A stretch of 64,000 nt of DNA, taken from NCBI RefSeq assembly GCF_019393635.1, contig NC_057866.1, positions 11,666,223 through 11,730,222 of the forward strand, read 5' to 3'. The notes below the pieces were generated by a model. It did not search any database. It saw only the letters and a list, made by a program, of their open reading frames with translations, and had not been told where the DNA came from. This document shows, one piece after another, positions 38,101 through 50,800 of this stretch; the first letter of the stretch is position 1, and every line of letters starts with the position of its first letter. Both the position numbers and the translations under genes were made by a program. Origin of the DNA: Dromiciops gliroides. Taxonomy: Eukaryota; Chordata; Mammalia; Microbiotheria; Microbiotheriidae.

Positions 38101-41100
38101 TATATTGATGCTGTATATTACAGTTGTTGAAGGTTTTCCCCAGTTTTGTGGGGAAAATACGGATACTTTTAAATTTTTCTATTTCATTAAATGCTTTCCT
38201 TTGGCTTATATTCATTGGCTGAACAATAAAGGTGACCCTACCAGTGGAGGCTCCTGACTTATGATTCTGAGAGGATGTAGCTCACCAGAGAGAATGCCAT
38301 GCTTCTGTAATATTTTCCCCTCCTTGGTGCAGTAGGACAGAAAGCTGAGGCTTTATCTTGGACAGAGGGCAGTTTTCTTTCAGTTGCTATGTGAATTTGG
38401 TCCCATAGAAATTGAAAATGCAATTGGGTGGTCCTGTTTGGGTAACACAGGGAATTTCCTAAGGAAATACCCTTAGGTGCTCTATATAGATGAGAAACCT
38501 GAAGCCTGAAAAATTAAGTGACTTGCCCATTATGACCCAGTCAGAATGTGGTTGGGGAAGGATTGAAGCTTATATCTCCTAACTGAAAAATCTAGTGTTC
38601 TATCCATATTGCCTACAGGGGTTGGCTTCTGTGCATACCTTGTGTTCCTGTAATTTACTAGAGCACAAAGCATCAAACTCATTTCATACAAATTTCATTA
38701 GGACTCTTTCTAAATTTGTCACATGTGAGTAGGTGATCCTTGGTAGTTTAAGCCAGGGCTGCTATGAGGCCAAAAGGAGGAAGGGCATAAGAGATAAGCA
38801 ATTAGTAAGCACCTACAATGTGGCAAGCACTGTGCTAAGTGCTTTACAAGTATAATCTCATTTAATCTTTATTATTTAATTCTTATTGACCATTTTACAT
38901 TATCTCCTTATGGACTGGCAGGGCTAGGGTTAAGCCACTGAGCAAGCAAGAAAAGAGGAGAAAGAAAGCAGAAAGAGCAGACAGGAAGGGGCATGGAGAA
39001 TGGCATTTAAGAGAAGAGAGGAGAAGAGCAGATGGCTGAAAGGGCCTTCTTAAACCAGGGAAAAGGAGAGAGAGAACCCCCCACCACACAAGGAGATCTT
39101 CACACCTTCCCATATTTCAAGCACCTCTTTCTCCACTCTGATTTCTCTCTCTGACACAGCTCTGTCGCCTCAAAGATTCATTTCTTCAAGAAAGCAAGTT
39201 TACTGTGGCCTCCAGGGACCCTCAATCATTGAGTCCCTATTCTTGTCCAGTATGTATTGAAGAAGCCACCTCTGTCCCTTACCTGTTCCCTTGCCCACCA
39301 AGACGTGGAGAAACATCATCAGAGGTTGGACTTTCCTCTTGGTAGGCCTCTGGCTATTGGGATTGACTTCAAAACCCACCAATTCCCACATCCCAGCCCT
39401 GACTCCTCCTTCCCCTCTCACCTCCGCAGTCACGCTCTGCTCCTTTACTCCATTGATTTTTGAAACTTTTCTGAGCACCTTTAAGGCATCATTGTATTTG
39501 TTGTGGACAATCAGCCATCTAGGAGACTCTGGCAACCACCTAATTAAATGGTTCATGACAGATATAGTTAATTCTCCATTTTCTTCTTGTTGAAAAAAAT
39601 CCATTTCTTGTGTGTAGTAGAGCTGGGGTTATTTTTAAAAAAATTATACAAGTAATTACTTTGTGTTATTTAACATACAAAAGAAACTGTAAATGTTTTT
39701 ATTCCCAATAATCCTATGCCACAGAGTTCTGACAAGATGGACAGAGTTACTGATCAACTGTAGCCCTTCCTAATTATTCCCCTTTGATCCAAATGGTTTA
39801 AAGGAGTCAGGACAGGTTTTTGGTTTTGGCTCAAATCTGTTCTCTGCAATAGATAATCAAATAGACATACCAAGAAGAATTTCTAAAATTGTCAATAGAG
39901 AGATAGACAGACAGCATTTAAATCACCCTTTCTGATCCTTGAAACTCTAAGTGGGAGCAAATCTCCTTATCTTCCTCTGTCCCATTGGAGTAATTACATC
40001 AGGTGAACAATTCCATTATTGTTATCAGCAATGCAAATAAAGATGGAAGAATTGTATCATTTGAATACATCTTGAATCACTGCCCAGGAAAGAGACATTT
40101 CCATTCATTCTATTTATTTATTTATTTATTTATTTTTTGGCGGGGCAATGGGGGTTAAGTGACTTGCCCAAGGTCACACAGCTAGTAAGTGTTAAGTGTC
40201 TGAGGCCGGATTTGAACTCAGGTACTCCTGAATCCAGGGCCGGTGCTTTAACCACTGCGCCATCTAGCTGCCCCTTCCATTCATTCTAAGGGAAGCTTAA
40301 CTGATCTCTTTTATTAGAAATGTTTTGTTTTCTTGATTTTCAGGTTTTCCTTTAAATCATCTCTATTCCCTTATCATGCTAGTAAAAGATCAAACAAAAA
40401 AATAAGCAAATAAATAAATAAGACAGGTCTAGCCTTGACTTGTCACAATTTCATGGTTAAAACAAATACCTCCTGAATTTATCTAATATTTCATCTCTAT
40501 GGTCTTTATTGGAAACATTTAATATGTGTTTAGTAAGTCTCATTAACGTCATAAATACAAATTTCTTTCTAGACCATCCATCAAGAGCGTCAGAGCAGAG
40601 TACTCTCCCTAGGATATTCTGAGGGCTGAGGCTGAACCATTTTAAGAATTTTTGGATAAAATTTAGAATTTCCATTGGAAACAAGAGATAACTTTAAAAA
40701 ACTTAGAAATAAAACTATTCTATTTAATAGAATGGTGATAACAGTGCACAGATCATTCAATCCCTTTCATACAAATTTTATTAGCACTGTTTTTGTAAAT
40801 GATAATTTCAAGTCCTGAGTCATGAAGAGTGACAGTCATACAATAAGACTTGTCTAATCTTGCTTTGAGGGAAGTTGTGCTATATTGGGTCAACATCTCT
40901 TTTTTTCAGGTTGGAACTATTTTAATTATCAACAGAATCTTTTCATCTTTAACATTTCTCATAATTTGTCATTATTATAGAGCCAAACTTGAAGTTGGCT
41001 CTTTTTTTTTTTAGAATTTTATCTTCCAAATTACATGTAAAAGCAAATTTTGACATCAATTAAAAAAAACAACCTTTGTGTTCTAATTTCTCTTCCTCCC

Positions 41101-41757
41101 TCCCCTCCCACTCCCACCTCAAGAACTCAAACAATTCAACATAAGTTATACATGAGTAGTCATGGAAAACAATTCTGCCTTATCTAGGTTGTGAGTGGAA
41201 ACAGATAAAAACAAAACTTCAGATTAAGGAATTGTCCAAAAAAAAGTGTTTCAGTCTGTTTTCAGATACCATCAGTTCTTTCTCTGTAGATGGACTGCAA
41301 TTTTCATAAGTTCTTCAGAGTTATATTGGATCATTGCATTGCTGAAAATAACCATGTGCTTCCCAGTAGATCATCTTACACTAATGCTGTTATTTTGTAT
41401 ACAGTACATTTCTCTCTGCTTCAGTTCATGTGGGTCTTTCCAGGTTTTTCTGATAGCATTCTGTTCCTCATAACTTTTATATAGTACCTTGAACTTGACA
41501 GAGAATTTTCTTCACAATAGCCCAGCAGAGTAGGTACCATACGTTTTGACATTGTAGTCAATCATCCTATTTCCCTCCATCCCATTCCCTTCCAATGATA
41601 TTTACTCTATTGTCTATCTTATTTTGCCCTATTCCTCCTCAAAAGTGTTTTGCTACTGACTGCCCCTCCCCCATTCTACCCTCCCTTCATTCACCCTTCC
41701 CTCCTTATCCTCTTCCCCTCCTACTTTCCTGTATGGTTAAATAGATTACTCTTCCCA

Positions 41758-41802
<45 letters not shown>

Positions 41803-44800
41803 CTCTCCTTGAGCCCATTCTGATGAAGTTAAGGTCTTTGAGCTAATTCTGTTTTCTAAATTTTTCTTCCTCCCTCCCTTCCTCCTCAACTCTCCCTATG
41901 AAATCAAGCAATTCAATATATGTCATACATGTGCTGTTATGCAGAACATCTTCACCTTCCTCAAAAGTGCTTTGCTTTTTACTGCTTGCTCCCCTAATCT
42001 GCCCTTTCTTCCTTCCGCTCTTCTCTCCCCCCCTACCATCTCCTTCCCCTCCCACTTTCCCTTAGGGCAAAAATATATTACTATACCCACTTGAGTATGT
42101 ATGTTATTCCCTCTTTGAGCCAATTCTGATGATAGTGAGGTTCACTCACTTCCCCACTCCTTCCCCCTCTTCCCCTCCCCTCCATAAGCCTTTTTCTTGT
42201 TTCATGTGAGCTACCTCTCCCCAGTCCACCTCTCCGCTTCCCCCTCCCCCAGTCTATTCCTCCTACCCCTCAACCCTATTTTAAAGATGCCATCATGGGT
42301 TAGCTAGGTGGCACAGTGGACAAAGCACCAGCACTGGGCCCAGGAGGCCCGGAGCCTAAATTCAGCCCCAGACATTAGACAACCCACCCAGTTTGCTCCA
42401 CAAAGAACAAGGATACACAAAAAATAAATACTTTACAAATACCATCCTTTCATATTCAGTTCAGACCTGTGTCCTCTGTGTATTCCTTACTGAAAAAGTT
42501 CTTATGAGTTGGAAGTATTATTTTCTCATGTATGACTGTAAACAGTTTAACCCTTTAATGTCCCTCATGATTTCTTTTCCCTGTTTATCTTTTTATGATT
42601 CTCCAGGGTCTTGTATTTGAAAGTCAAATTTTCTATTCAGTTCAGGTCTTTTCATCACAAATGCTTGAAAGTCCTCTTTTTCATTGAAGTCCCATTTTTT
42701 CCTCTGAAAGATTACAAGCAGTTTTGCTGGGTACATGATTTTTGACTATAATCCCAGTTCCTTTGCCCTCTGGAATATCACATTCCATGCCCTCCAGTCC
42801 TTTAATGTAGATGCTGCTAGATCTTGCTTTATCCTTATTGGAGCTCTACAGTATTTGAATTCCTTTTTTTCTAGCAGCTTGTAATATTTTCTCCTTAACC
42901 TGGGAGTTCTGGAATTTGGCTATAATATTCCTGGAGATTTTCCTATTGGGATCTCTTTCAGGAGGTGATTGGTGGATTCTTTCAATTTCTATTTTAGCTT
43001 CTGCTTCTAGAATATCAGGGCAATTTTCCCTGACATTCTTTTGGAGGATGGTGTCTAAGCTCTTGTTTTGGTCATGGTTTTCAGGTAGTCCAATGATTTT
43101 CAAATTATCTCTCCTGGATTTATTTTCCAGGTCAGCTGTTTTTCCAAGGAGATATTTCACATTGCCCTCAATTTTTTCATTCAATTGGATTTGCTTTACC
43201 ATGTCTTGGTTTCTCTTAGGCAATTATTTTCATCAGACTGCTTTTCTATCTCCTTTTCCATTTGACTTTTCAAACTGTTGACTTTTTTCTCATGACTCTC
43301 CTGCATCGCTCTCATTTCTCTTTCCATTCTTTCCTCCCTCTCTCTACATCTTCCTTCTATCTCTCCTACTTTCTCTTCAAAGTCCCTTTTGAGAGTTTCC
43401 ATGGCCTGAGACCAGTTCATATTTTTCTTGGAAGCTTTGAATGTAGGGGCCCTGAGTTTGTTTTCCTCTTCAGAGGGTGCACCTTGATCTTCCTTGTTGC
43501 TGAAGAAACTTTCCATAGTTCTGAACTTCCTTTGCTTGCTCATCTTTTATTTGACTTTAAACTCCCCACTAGGGGCCCTGCTTCTTGGCTAGACTACTCT
43601 TCTCAGCTTCAGAGGGTCCCAGGTGTTTTGGTTTGAGAGGGGGCAGGTTTTTCCTCTCTCCTGGCCTGTTCTCTGGTCTGAAGATAACCTCAAGCCAACT
43701 TGCTAGTTAACCAGCCAGCAGAGCACTGTGGTGGTTCTTAGCTTCAAGGAGCCTGCACCCCTCTTCCACCTGGGCCTCCTGCCACTCAGGATTTCTTCCT
43801 GGTTCCCTGCTGAGGTGGGACATCTGAATTCCTCCCTAGTTCCTGCTGATACCCCTGCAGTTCCCTGCCTTCCCCCCCTCCCCCCCCCACCCCTGGCCAG
43901 CTGTTCAGCCCTCTCACCTGACCACCAGCTCAGTTCCAGAAGACACTGTTGCTGCAGCAGATTCAGAGGTTCTGGGGTAAATTCCTCCAGTGCGGTGTGC
44001 CTGGGGTCTCTGTCAGTGTGATCATGGGGTTGGACTTTACTGGTAGCCCAGCTTGGACCCCTTTAATCTATCTATAGCTGGAAAATATCTTCAGCCTATA
44101 TTTTTGTGGGTTTTTCTGCTCCAGGGGTCCTTTTATCGCTGTTTTTGGGGTAATTGTATCAGGAGCTCTGTGCATTTCATGTCTTTCCTCTGCCATCTTG
44201 GCTCTGCCCCCTGGGTCAATATCTCTTAATAGATCTGCCCAGTTACTAATTCTTTCTCAGGTAATTGGAAGTCCTCCTGACAAGTGAACAGAATCTCAAG
44301 GCTCCAACACTAGGCCCAAAGTCACTCCCTCAGTTTCTGACGAATAATTTTCATAGTGGAAAGCCAAGTTGAAGTTTCAGTTTTAATTCTTCTACAGAGG
44401 CAGAGAAATAAATGAGAGCCTGTTATAAACTGTTGTCAGAACTTCAGTGCTGCTTTTTGCAAGATCTGTTAATGGGCCAACATTTTTTTTTTAAGATAAG
44501 GCTTTCATCACTCATTGATTTTGCATATTTCCCCATAGCCTCCTCTCCCAGCATCATAATCTTCTTGATCTTCATCTTGTACCTGGTCTCTGATCTTCCC
44601 TTTCTGTGTTGTCTGCCCTCTTTGGAACCTGTATCCCCATCTGTGCAGATGATTTTATTCTCCTGGTGAATTCCATTAAAGTACTCTATGGGACTTTTGG
44701 CATCTGCTTTCCAGAAATATTCAACAAACCAGAATCCACATGCTGTTTTGTTTTTGTTTTTGTTTTTGAGAGAGGCAATTGGGGTTAAGTGACTTGCCCA

Positions 44801-47800
44801 GGGTCACACAGCCAGTAAGTGTTTAGTGTCTGAGGCCAGATTTGAACTCAGGTACTCCTGACTCCAGGGCCGGTGCTCTATTCACTGCACCACCTAGCTG
44901 CCCCTCACATGCTGTTTTTAGCACTTTATACATGCCTATGGTGATTTCCTTTATGTCACCACTTTTGCCAAAGAGTTCATTGATCTCTTCTTCAATTGTG
45001 TAAAAGGGGATGTTCCCAACATTTGAGGCACAGCATTTCTTCAATAACTCTTCTTCATCTGTCACCCTAGAAGTACTGGGTGAGGTATTGGCCCAGCTGC
45101 ATGTAAGGAACCCTTCTGACACAGAGAGTGGGGAGGCCAAGGTGCCTGGAGGCAGGTGGCATGTTAGGGACACATAGGGTTCTAACCTAGATCTTCTGAC
45201 TCCAAAAATGCTCCCTTTCTGTAATTAAGTCTCTGAAAGATAGAGATAAGGACTGGCCCTATGATTTCCCTGGAATAGGGAACTCCTAGGAAGTGAAAAT
45301 CCATCTACCACTGCAATTTTGTCTTGGAAGGTTACCTAGAGCCCTGAGAGGTATGACTTACTCAGGGTTATACGGATAGTTTCAGTGCGCGGCAGGACCA
45401 CCTTTTATATAGATTTTATATATGCTTACATATGTACCTGTTATTTGCTCTGATAGTATTAACAACTTGAGAGCAGGACCTGTTAATTTTTGTATTTGTG
45501 TCCCTAACCTAGCACTGTGCCTAGCACCTTGGGGGTGGTCCTGTTTGGATAACTCACAGGGAATTTCCTAATACTATAGCCCCTTTAAACCAAGTGACTT
45601 GAGCGCATGGAAATCAATCATCCCTAGTTTTGAGAAAAATCCAAACACTGTAATTTCACAGTTAAGGACCATATTTAATATTGGTCCTTCATAACATTAT
45701 TGGTTTTTTCCTCATTCAGGCAGCAAAAAGTTTTTTGTATAATAGTATAAGTGAGAATCTTTGGGAAAATACGTTTAATATAAGTAGAAATTTTATGCCT
45801 GCAATTGAAATACCTTTTAATACCATGTGGAATATTTAGGATTTATTCTGGCTGCTGGAACTCGCTGCGAGTCCAGGCCATTCAACAACTTTCTGCCCCC
45901 TCTACTAAGAAGCAATTAAGAGCCATTCTGGGAGCAGCTGGGTACTGTAGACAATGGATACCCTCTTTTGGTGAAATTACTAAACCTCTCATAGCTCTTA
46001 CAAAACCTCCCCAGAGTAATGAACCTCAGTATTGGGACAGCATAACGTCCCGACTTAGAGGAATAGTTTACTCAATGTGACCCTCAAAGTAGGGGACACG
46101 TATTATGACTGTTTACTAGACACAGGAGCTTCTAAACTCCCTCAAAGGGGGGGCACAGGATTGACAAGAGGAAGGGGAGGAATGGAACAAAGATAATGAA
46201 AGCAACATATACCTGTAGGATTTTTGAATGTAGTGGGAGACTCAGGAAAGAGCCAGAGAGTGGCAAAATTGAATCCTCTCACAATACACATATACAAATA
46301 TATATATATAAAACACACACACATACATACATATATATACATGCGTATGTATGAGGAACCTATAGTAAAAGCTTATTGATCAATTGATGGTTACAAGGCA
46401 TGTAACGATTCTGGGTTAGGAAGGGGGAAATAATTATGGTACTAAAAATAAAAGGCCTCCACCAACCTTATTTAAAAAAGAAAAGAAAATGGAGACAAGA
46501 CCTGAATTCCATGTTCCTCTGATTGCCCTAGCTCTCTTTACACTCCTTCATCCCTCAAATTATTTGCTCTCACCCTTTGTTTTCTCCATTCATTAAATAA
46601 AAGAATCTTCTTTCCCCTCTCACTGCCTGCCTGCCACCACTGCTATGATCATGAATATTTATTTTCTAATAGTGTCCAAAGTACAAATGGAATATATTTT
46701 CAATAGTTTTGAGTAAATAATATTTTTCCTGAAGAAATCAATGAAAAAAATGTGAAGGAAGGTGACCTAGCCATAGCAGATCTCAAATTGTATTATTAAG
46801 TAGTGATTATCAAAACAATCTGGTACTGACCAAGAAATAAAATGGTGGATCAGTGGACTAGACTAGGTACAAAATGCACTGTAGTAAATGACCATAGTAA
46901 TTGAGGGCTTGATAAACACTAGTGTTTGATAAAAAAAGATCCAAGATTTTTGGACAAAAATTCATTATTTGACAAAAACTCATAGGAAAACTGGAAAACA
47001 TGGCAGAAACTAGGTATAGACCAAAATCACCCATACAAATGGGTACATGATTTACACATAAATGTTAATACCATGAACAAATTAGGAGAGCTTGGAATAG
47101 TTTACCAGCCAAATCTATAGATAAGAGAAGAATTTGGAACCAAACAAGATATAGAGAGCATCCCAAAATGTAAAATGCCTAATTTTTTTGTTTGTTTTTG
47201 TTTTTTTGGTTGGGCAATGAGGGTTAAGTGACTTGCCCAAGGTCACACAGCTAGTAAGTGTCAAGTATCTGAGGCTGGATTTGAACTTAGGTCCTCCTGA
47301 CTCCAGGGCCAGTGCTCTATCCACTGAGCCACCTAGCTGCTCCCCCCTAATTTTTATTACATAAAATCAAAAAGGTTTTGCACAAACATAACTAATGCAA
47401 CCAAAATTAGAAGCAAAGCAAAAAACTAGCAACATTTTTTTACAGCAAGAATCTCTGATAAAGACTTTAGTTCCCAAGTATATAGAGAACTGAGGTAAAA
47501 ATATAAGAATACAAGTCATTCCCCAATTGATAAATGGTCAAAGAATGTGAACAGGAAGTTTTCAGATGAAGAAAACAAAAGTATCTATGGTCATATAAAA
47601 TACTCTAAAACTATTGATTAGAGAAATCCAAATTAAACCAACTCTGAGGAACCACCTATCACCTATCTGATTGGCTAATATGACAAAAAGGAAAATTATA
47701 AATTTTGGAGGGAATTTGGGGAAAGCAGGATGCTAATTCATTGTTGGTGGAGTTGTGAACTAATCCAACCATTTTGTAGAGCACTTTGGAATTATGCCCA

Positions 47801-50800
47801 AAGGGCAATCAAACTGTGCATATCCTTTGATCCATCAGTACCACTGCTAAGTCTGTATCACAAAGAGATCAAAAAAAAGGGAAAAAACCATATGTGTACA
47901 AAAATATTTATAACAGCTCTTTTTCTGGTGGCAAATAATTGGAAATTGAGGGGATGTCCATCAAATGGGGAATGACAGATCAAGTTGTGGTATATGCTTT
48001 TTGTCATGGAATATTATTGTGCCATCAGAAATGACAAGTAGGATGATTTTAGAAAAATCTGGAAAGACTTACATGAACTGATTCAAAGTGAAGTGAACAG
48101 AACCAGGAGAACTTTATACACACCAACAACAATATTCTACAATGAAGAACTGTGAATCACAGCAATGCAATGATCCACAACAATCTCAAAGGTCTTTAGG
48201 TTAAAAATGCTATGTCCCTCCAGAGAGAGAACTTATGTCTGTCCATCTATTCATCCTTCCTTCCTTCCTTCCTTGCTCCCTCCCTTTTCTCTTCTTCCTC
48301 TCTTTCTTGTCTTCTTGCAAAAAATGACTAATATGGAAATGTTTTACATGATCGAACATATGTAACCTATATCAGATTGCTTACCATCTCAGGGATGGGG
48401 AAGGGAAAAGAGGGAAGGATAGAATTTGGAACTCAAAACTTAAAAAACTATGCACATTAAAAATTGTTTCTATATATATTTGGGGAAAATAAAATACTAT
48501 TAAAATAAATAAATTTTAAACGAAAATATTTTTTAAAATTTCTCTATGAGGAGGGAAATAGGTATGATGATTGACTACAATGTCAAAATGTATGGTACCT
48601 ACTCTGCTAGACTATTGTGAAGAAAATTCTCTCTCAAATTCAAGGTACTATATAAAAATTATGATGAACAGGATGCTATCAGAAAAACCTGGAAAGACCC
48701 ACATGAACTGAAGCAGAGAGAAATGTACTGTATACAAAACAACAACATTAACATAAGATGATCTACTGGGAAGCACGTGGTTATTTTCAGCAATGCAATG
48801 ATTTAATATAACTCTGAAGAACTTATGAAAATTGCAGTCCATCTACAGAGAAAGAACTGATGGTATCTGAAAACAGACTGAAACACTTTTTTTTGGACAA
48901 TTCCTTAATCTGAAGTTTTGTTTTTATCTGTTTTCTCTCACAACCTAGATAATGTAGAGTTGTTTTCCATGACTACTCATGTATAACTTATGTTGAATTG
49001 TTTGAGTTCTTGAGGTGGGAGTGGGAGGGGAGGGAGGAAGAGAAATTGGAACACAAAGTTGGTTTTTTTTTAAAAAGTTGATGTCAAAATTTGCTTTTAC
49101 ATGTAATTTGGAAAATAAAAGTCTAAAATAAAATAAAATAAAACTTCTTCTTGAAACCAAGTCCTTACTTCCTTTTAAAAATTTAACTTAAATTGATTTT
49201 TGGTTACATTTTTAGTTCCACACTTTTGCCCTCCCTCCCTTTCCATCCTGCATTAGAGAAGGCCATCATTTGACATGTGTACACACACAAAAATGTAATA
49301 CCACACTATGCATACTTCCATTTATCATTCATTTCTCTGTAGGTATATCATCTTCTTTCATTGGTCCTTTGTGGTTGATTTCAGTATTTATAATACTCAC
49401 AATAACTTAGTCAATTACTTGTTCTTTGTATAATATTGCTGTTCCTGTATATAGCATTCTCTTATTTCTGCCCATTTCACTCTTCATTATTTCATCCAAA
49501 TCTTTTCATGTTTTTTCTTGAATCAACAAGCTCATAATTTCTTACAACATAGTAATATTTCATCATAATCATATACTACATCTTGCCATTCCACCATTGA
49601 TCTGCATCTTCTCAATTTCCAATTCTTTGCCACCAGAAAGAGCTGCTGTAAATATTTTTTATTTTTTTTTATTATTTTTTAGTGAGGCAATTGGGGTTAA
49701 GTGACTTGCCCAGGGTCACACAGCTAGTAAGTGTTAAGTGTCTGAGGCCAGATTTGAACTCAGGTACTCCTGATTCCAGGGCCAGTGCTCTATCTGCTGC
49801 GCCACCTAGCTGCCCCTGCTATAAATATTTTAGAACATATAGGTTCTTTTCCTTTCCCCCTGATCATTTTGGGAAACAGAACTGATAGTGGTATTGCTGG
49901 GTCAAAGGCTATACACAGTTTTAGAACTCTTTGGTCATAATTTCAGATTGATTTTCAAAATGGTTGTATTAGTTCACAGTTCCACCAGCAGTGTATTAGT
50001 GTCCCAATCTTTCCATATGGCCTCCAACATTTGTCATTTTCCCATTCTATTATTTTAGCCAATTTGATAAGTGTGAGATTATACCTCAAAATTGTTTTAA
50101 TTTACATTTTTCTAATTAGTAACGACATGAAGCATTTTTATGACTATGTTTAGTTTTTATTTCTTTATCTAAAAATTGCCTGTTCATATACTTTATTTTT
50201 TAATTTTAATTTTAATTTTTAGTGAGGCAATTGGGGTTAAGTGACTTGCCCAGGGTCACACAGCTAGTAAGTGTTAAATGTCTGAGGCCGGATTTGAACT
50301 CAGGTACTCCTGACTCCCGGGCTGGTGCTCTGTCCACTGCGCCACCTAGCTGCCCCTGTTCATATACTTTAAACATTTATAAATTAAGGAATGACTTCTT
50401 ATAAATTTGACAAGTTTCTCTACGTATTTGAGATATAAAACCTTAATTTGAAAAACTATCTATAAAATATTTTCTCCAATTTTATGCCTTTTCTCTAATC
50501 TTGGATACATTGGTTTTATTTACTTTTTAAATATTAATTTATTTGTTTAGAATTTTCCCCAAGTTACATGTAAAAACAAATTTTCATATCATTTTTCAAA
50601 AACTTTGTGTTCCAAATTCTCTTCCTCCCTCCCTCCCCACCCCTCTCTAAGAATCAAGCAATTCAATATAAGTTATACATGTGTAGTCATGCAAAGCATT
50701 TCTACCTTAGGCTGTGCAAGAAAATACACAAAATAACTTTAAAAAGAACTAAAAAGTTATACTTCAATCCGTATTCAGATACCATCATTTCTTTCTCTGT

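Larger units (their letters stand above)
33546..39420. other. Gene B intron 5-6 region, no exon 6 found
   Basis: Besides the SINEs, RTE-like fragment and duplicated block listed, 35145-35530, 35650-36330 and 36820-38045 show only MIR-like pieces and unassigned sequence. Confidence 0.35.
38050..40740. repeat. Duplicated block, copy B, part 1 (exon 5 side)
   Basis: Same order and orientation as 590-3930. It lacks the LTR at 1465-2007 and the two SINEs of copy A, and has its own SINE at 40113-40274. The homology is interrupted near 40740 by the large insertion and resumes at about 61540. Confidence 0.85.
40902..44211 (-). mobile_element. HAL1-like (ORF2-less L1) element, copy 1, with 3' transduction
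   Basis: Starts at 44211 with the L1-type 5' end (GGGGGCAGAGCCAAGATGG on the minus strand). It has a 0.67-kb 5' UTR, an ORF1 region 43543-42593, then 1.2 kb of non-coding DNA with an antisense SINE body, then the marsupial L1 3' tail down to a poly(T) run at 41002-41012. No reverse-transcriptase sequence is present. A near-perfect 16-bp target duplication, tgggtcaa(c/t)atctctt, sits at 40886-40901 and 44212-44227. Between the first poly(T) and the left duplication there are about 95 bp of other sequence ending in a second T run, the pattern of a 3' transduction. Confidence 0.8.
44228..45804. other. Sequence around the NCBP2 retrocopy, otherwise unassigned
   Basis: No further exon seen. 45115-45800 contains a MIR-like remnant near 45320-45400. 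Confidence 0.35.

Noticed and set aside
41000..42300. CRISPR-like or satellite array in the pyrimidine-rich stretches
   Set aside because: The repeats are diverged retroelement modules and microsatellites without regular spacers.
45805..46080. Intact retroviral gene
   Set aside because: Only a fragment of the RT tail is open; the rest is shifted or stopped, so it is a relic.
49682..50404. Repeated open frames starting [20 protein letters not shown]
   Set aside because: The same peptide appears wherever a tRNA-CORE SINE lies (for example near 10587, 27664, 36400, 49682, 50222). It is a readthrough of the SINE, not a protein family.
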